DNA from: Chenopodium formosanum
Lineage: Eukaryota > Streptophyta > Magnoliopsida > Caryophyllales > Amaranthaceae
Direction: 5' to 3'
NCBI GenBank assembly: GCA_024500155.1
Contig: CM044877.1
Location: forward strand, 67,102,001 to 67,166,000
DNA length: 64,000 nt
Both the position numbers and the translations under genes were made by a program. Below, piece after piece: positions 59,742 through 64,000 of this stretch (within the stretch, counting starts at the first letter, position 1; every line of letters starts with the position of its first letter). Under the pieces are notes generated by a model. That model did no database searches. It had not been told where the DNA came from and was given only the letters and a program-made list of their open reading frames with translations.

Positions 59742-60557
59742 ATCACCATGCCCCTATAGCCCGTGAAGCCGCACTATCCAATCAATCTTACATGCTAGTC
59801 CATTTATTGAAATCATTTATGTCCATCTTAATGATTTCGAACTAGGAACTTAAATAATATATGAATTTTGTTCACCTGTGGGGTTTCATTTACCTGGTCA
59901 TCAACTTGATGATCCCATCAATTCATAATTATTTTGGACATTTTATTTAATTTTTAAAACCATAATTAAATAAGAGAAATAATAATTTCTATTTTAAACA
60001 TTATTCTACAAATTGATGCATTCCTTATGTAACATGTTTTCTCAAAACATATACAACTTGAATTACATAACTTGCTTCAATCCAAGACTTTAATATGACT
60101 CTCGTACCTTAGTCTATGGAAGGGGTTTAGTGATTTCTCACTCATAATAAAACTTTGCATATCACGACATCCCGCTTGATTGTCTTTGATCTCATAAATG
60201 AGGTGATATCTCATATCTATTTGTTTGGATATGTGACGTGACCCTGACTCCTTTGTTTTGGTAAAGGTGTCCTTTTAATAACAGACAATTTGATCCAAAC
60301 TTCCTCCTTAACTACTCTTACTATAGCTACATGCATATATTATGACATTGAGTATGCAACAATATTCTTCTTTGAAATCTCTCAAGCTTAATGTCCTTCT
60401 TCATACAGACACGAATATGCATCTAGATCAACATCTAGAGTCATCTTTCCTGTTTGGTAAACTTGCACCTTTGACAACTTATTTACTTTTAAAACCATTA
60501 GCTAGAAATATTCCTTTAGTCATTCTCAAGTAGTCAAGGATTTGTACTTTGCAACTT

Positions 60558-60749
60558 TCAATATGCTTGTTCTGAATTTACTTGAAACCTGTTACACATG
60601 CAAAATTCATATGCAACATCTTTCTTTGTATATATCATGGCACATATAAAGGACCCTTTTGCAAAACCATAAGGTACACTATCCATACAACTTAATGCTA
60701 TTAACTTTTGAAGGCACTGAGTTTTACTAAGCATACTACCATGAAACAT
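60558..60749 (-). pseudogene. Relic E reverse transcriptase fragment
   Basis: LSKTQC-, FICAMIYTKKDVAYEF- and CNRFQVN- match the Copia region just downstream of reverse transcriptase, aligned to TLSKKQCPKTP and YAMICTRPDVSYAL in element D. The surrounding sequence (59747-61460) is further reverse transcriptase and linker in broken frames. Confidence 0.65.
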
Positions 60750-61467
60750 GGGAAATATCCTCTCTTAGAGTCTTGCTTCATGAACTTTTCAAGATCCTTA
60801 TCAACATAAGTCTCTTGATGTTGTCCTATAATTCTTCAAGAATCACTTCATGGATCATGATTCCCAATATGTACTCAACATCTCTTAAGTCTTTCATATG
60901 GAAACAACTCTCTAACCATTGCTTGACTTATTCAAGCATTGATATGTCATTTCATATGAACCATATGTCATCTACATACATGACCAAGAAGACCAATTGC
61001 TCCCACTAAACTTCTTGTCTCTACAAGATTCCTTTTCGTTCTTTGAGGAAATCAAACTGTTTGATTGTCTAATCGAAATGAATGTTCCAACTCCCCGATG
61101 CTTACTTCCATCCATTAAATGAATTTCTAAAGCTTGCAAAACTTTCGAGGATTTTTGGATTTCAAAATTCTTAGGCTTGTATCATATACATATCCACCAT
61201 CAACAACATTTCATAAAGGTGATTTTGATCTCTAATGCTAAACTTCGTAATCGAATCAGCAATCACTAGAAGAATTTGAATAAGCTTAAGCATCTAATAG
61301 GTTTGACCCTATTTGTAAGACTATCATGGACTAACACATCTTTACAGACATGGAGTCCATACTATATTTCTTGGCTTTAAGCCATTTCCTGAGTCGGCAC
61401 TCATCCAAAGCTTACTTGTAGGGCTGTGGGTTCTAACCGATAGAAAAATTTTAGAATCCACCTTTTC

Positions 61468-61725
61468 TCAGAATTTCAACGAGCTGTTTGTTTTGATCCC
61501 AAGTAACCTACAATAGGTATGATAGGAAAATGCCTTCGTCTCTGATGTGGTGTTATTCACATCCTTTTGTTGCTCGTCTCGAATCTCATCGAGATCTAAC
61601 TTTATTCCCACTTGGCTTTGTAGGAAGAGATTTCTTTCTATAAAGACACTATCGTACGCAACAAACACTTTGTTATTTTTGCGATTATAGGAATAATACC
61701 TCTTAGTTTTTATGAGAAAACCCAT
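61468..61725 (-). pseudogene. Relic E integrase C-terminal fragment
   Basis: MGFLIKTKRYYSYNRKNNKV and FVAYDSVFIERNLF match the element D segment YPKETKGYYFYNKSENKVFV and ARDGVFLEKEHL. Order on the minus strand (gag, then this, then the reverse transcriptase fragment) is the Copia order. Confidence 0.7.
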
Positions 61726-62929
61726 GAAGAACTATTTGTATGATTTAGGGTGTATTATGTCATCTTTGTAAAAATTTTACATTGATTTCATGACCCTTAA
61801 TCCTGTTTTGAAAAGATAACTTTTAGAACATTTCCGAATCATAACTCTTATGATATCTTTTCTACTGCTTTGGTTAAGTTTCTTGTTTTGTATATTCGCA
61901 ATTGTTGTTGTAAAATGCATATTCTCAAAACGATATTTGTAAATCATTAAATCTTGGATCGAACAATGGCAAGCAAAGTTTGATTCCTTCTTTATAAAAT
62001 ACATTTTAATTGTAGTGTTTCTGGATTGTGGACTAATTTAACAATTCCTTTTAGATGATCATTCCTTTCGAGTTAAATATTTACCACAACAATCATATTG
62101 TAGTGTTAAATAATTTATCTCAAACTGATTTTACATTTCATTTTAGAATTCTTGAACATTTCAATGATTCCAAGCTTTACTTCATTAAGTAATTATCAGT
62201 ATAGTCACTTAAATCGTTAGTAAAAGCAATGAAATAGTTAAATCTCTTTGCTAATTCTTGAACTTATTGATTGGTTCACACACATCATATGTTTGTGTTC
62301 GAAAAGGTCATTAGCTCTTTTACCCTTTCAACTAAAAGGCAACTTGGTCATTTCACCTTATCAAGCTTGACTTCTAATTCTCAAGTGATTCATAATCATA
62401 TAAGAATAAGAGTCCATCCAATGTAACTTTGGATGTGAAAAATGGTTTATGTTACGTAATCTTACTTTGTTGTAAGTAAGTTTACTTTAAATCATCTAAT
62501 ATTGCTTTTGTGATTTACTTTTATCAATGTCATAAAACAAAATTAACTCGTATCTAGCAAAAATGAAAACAATTTATTACCTTGGTCATGGATCAACGCT
62601 TGTCCAAGCCAAGTAAAACCAAATCAGTATTCAAACTAGCACTGAAAATTGTCTCATCAAAATTGGAAAATGTTCTAAAATCATGATAAACTGATATGAA
62701 AATAAAACTATGAAGCTATCTCTGGTCACTCGAACACTTCTAGTGCACCTTTAAGCTCCATTTCCATGCTAGCATCATTTGTTTGCAGTTCCTACGCAAC
62801 ATTCATAATGTTAAGCACTGTAACTAGGTATCACATACCTAAGTGAAAGTTAAAATGTTTATAACATAGGATATTAGGTAACTCTTACCTGTCACTTCAT
62901 CCTAGTGTGGAAATCCTTGTACAAGTACT

Positions 62930-63577
62930 GGCTTATTCTCCTTTCAGGTAATTCTCTGCATGATTCTTGAGTAAGTCAACTAGCTTGACTGTAGAATCCT
63001 CATCATCATGAGAAAGTTTCTCGAGGTCAAAACCATCGTGTAGAGAATGCAGAATTATATCATGAACCTGATGATCTTTGTATGGTCTCCCTAACATACT
63101 CATGCGACTAAATAGTTGAACCATCATATCCACATGAATCAGTACTGATTGGCCTGGCAAGAGTTTCCTCGAAATTATCTCTCCATTGATCTTGTAGAAT
63201 TCACATCTAATATTTCCAGTTCAAGAGTCGCTGTTCTTGGGAACCATATAAATGATTTCCTCGACGTTTCCATCCAATTTCCCATCAACATGAGAATTCA
63301 TCATTCCATTGCAAACATCATGTAAGCACTTGAATAAGAGATAAGGTTCATAGTCCATGAATCTTCTAGCCCAATCCTCTGGAATAGAAGACAACATTAC
63401 ATATGCGACTCTCTTAGAATCTAAAACATTTCTCAAATGCTTCTGAGGAGTCATGTCAGGCCTAAATCTGCCCTCGATTGGTAAGTCTAAACGAAATTCG
63501 AGAAAATTAAGCCTTGTTTTCATTGTTGGTGGTAAATAATTACTGTCATCATTGTTACGGCTACCCATATATGTCAA
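62930..63577 (-). pseudogene. Relic E gag
   Basis: Two parts in one frame, 63577-63221 and 63160-62933, separated by stops. Landmarks: MLSSIPEDWARRFMDYEPYL, where D has MLATMSPELQKTYFEKESAY, and GQSVLIHVDMMVQLFSRMSM then DHQVHDIILHSLHDGFD, where D has HVLKMIGLFENM and DIILHSLHKGYD. The element's leader follows toward the right edge (63578-64000), where nothing else is seen. Confidence 0.75.
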
Positions 63578-64000
63578 AATAAGGCAAAGTTTAATAATTA
63601 TGTTTAATTCAACATTAAATTACCATAAACGAATTAATTAGGTAACTTTAAAGCACTTTATTTAACATTAATTGATCCCAATTGAATTTTAAGTGATTCC
63701 AAGATCCTTTATTTGTGTAATAGTTGACTGGACTGAGGCCCTACCATCAAGCATTACATTTTCAAGGTGAGTAAACTCTTTACTGATTACAACTCTTGTA
63801 ACTCTTGGTTGAATAATTAACCATCACATGTTTAATTATTTCCCTTTGCTTCAAGGTTCTAAACTCTTTAGGTAACCTTGTTGAGCGTAACCAATTAAAT
63901 ATGTTGAATGTGATCTACCCTAAATTACCTAAAATAACAAGTGACACTCTGCAGAGGCTGACCCATCACTCAAGATTAAAGGATTGTTGGGTATCTAATT

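Larger units (their letters stand above)
56372..64000 (-). mobile_element. Copia relic E, running off the right edge, with a solo LTR inside
   Basis: Minus-oriented Copia element related to D. On its sense strand, from the right edge: leader, gag (63577-62930), integrase and reverse transcriptase remnants, 3' tail, polypurine tract ACAAGTGGGAGAT (around 57129-57117) and 3' LTR (57116-56372). The 5' LTR would be right of the window. The solo LTR at 57612-59741 interrupts the 3' end. Coding parts are heavily decayed. Confidence 0.8.

Noticed and set aside
60773..61009. Plus-strand frame opposite relic E
   Set aside because: Antisense shadow of decayed reverse transcriptase.

Overview
The window looks like nuclear DNA from a flowering plant, probably a eudicot. 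It is AT-rich with long stretches lacking coding capacity, has GT-AG introns, and is dominated by nested plant LTR retrotransposons. The recurring motif TACTCCGTA/CGGAGTA reminds me of Amaranthaceae genomes such as spinach, but that placement is only an impression. I found one host gene, and found no tRNA, rRNA or bacterial-type gene.

Layout. (1) Positions 1-6.3 kb: the 5' part of a subtilisin-like protease gene on the minus strand. Four exons lie between 6268 and 2105, joined by phase-consistent GT-AG introns; the rest would lie beyond the left edge or is lost. Its 2.9-kb intron 3 carries a foldback element with a perfect 9-bp target-site duplication (TSD). A miniature LTR element (TSD ATAAG) sits at 234-623. 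(2) 6.3-9.1 kb: AT-rich intergenic DNA with Helitron-like hairpin ends. (3) 9091-29945: Copia element A (TSD GTTAT, LTRs below 200 bp, many stops). It was hit twice: by a 290-bp TRIM inside pol, and by 15.6-kb Ty3/gypsy element B (minus orientation, TSD GGTAC) inside the RNase H region. (4) 30622-51000: a second element of the same Ty3/gypsy family, C (plus orientation, TSD ATATG). It encodes only a Gag-like protein and is interrupted by 9.8-kb Copia element D (TSD CATTC). (5) 51-55.4 kb: a second 9-bp-TSD foldback element and a Copia relic F with its own insertion. (6) 56372 to the right edge: a decayed minus-strand Copia relic E, holding a solo LTR of the B/C family (TSD ATCAC).

How the parts relate. 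B, C and the solo LTR share LTR ends, a primer-binding site of type TTTTGGCGACTCCACTGGGG (seen in B and C) and a GTGGGGGCTTC polypurine tract (seen in B and C), as in the Tat/Ogre branch of Ty3/gypsy. None encodes a reverse transcriptase: B has Gag, protease and a truncated integrase, and C has Gag only. They must have depended on an autonomous relative, or lost pol later. B also carries two intron-containing genes antisense to gag-pol. One encodes a plant-mobile-domain-like protein and the other a protein resembling a plant retroelement-associated domain family. Clusters of the palindrome GGCGCC sit just upstream of TATA-like boxes in the LTRs and ahead of both antisense genes. This shared promoter-like layout is the most unusual feature of the window.
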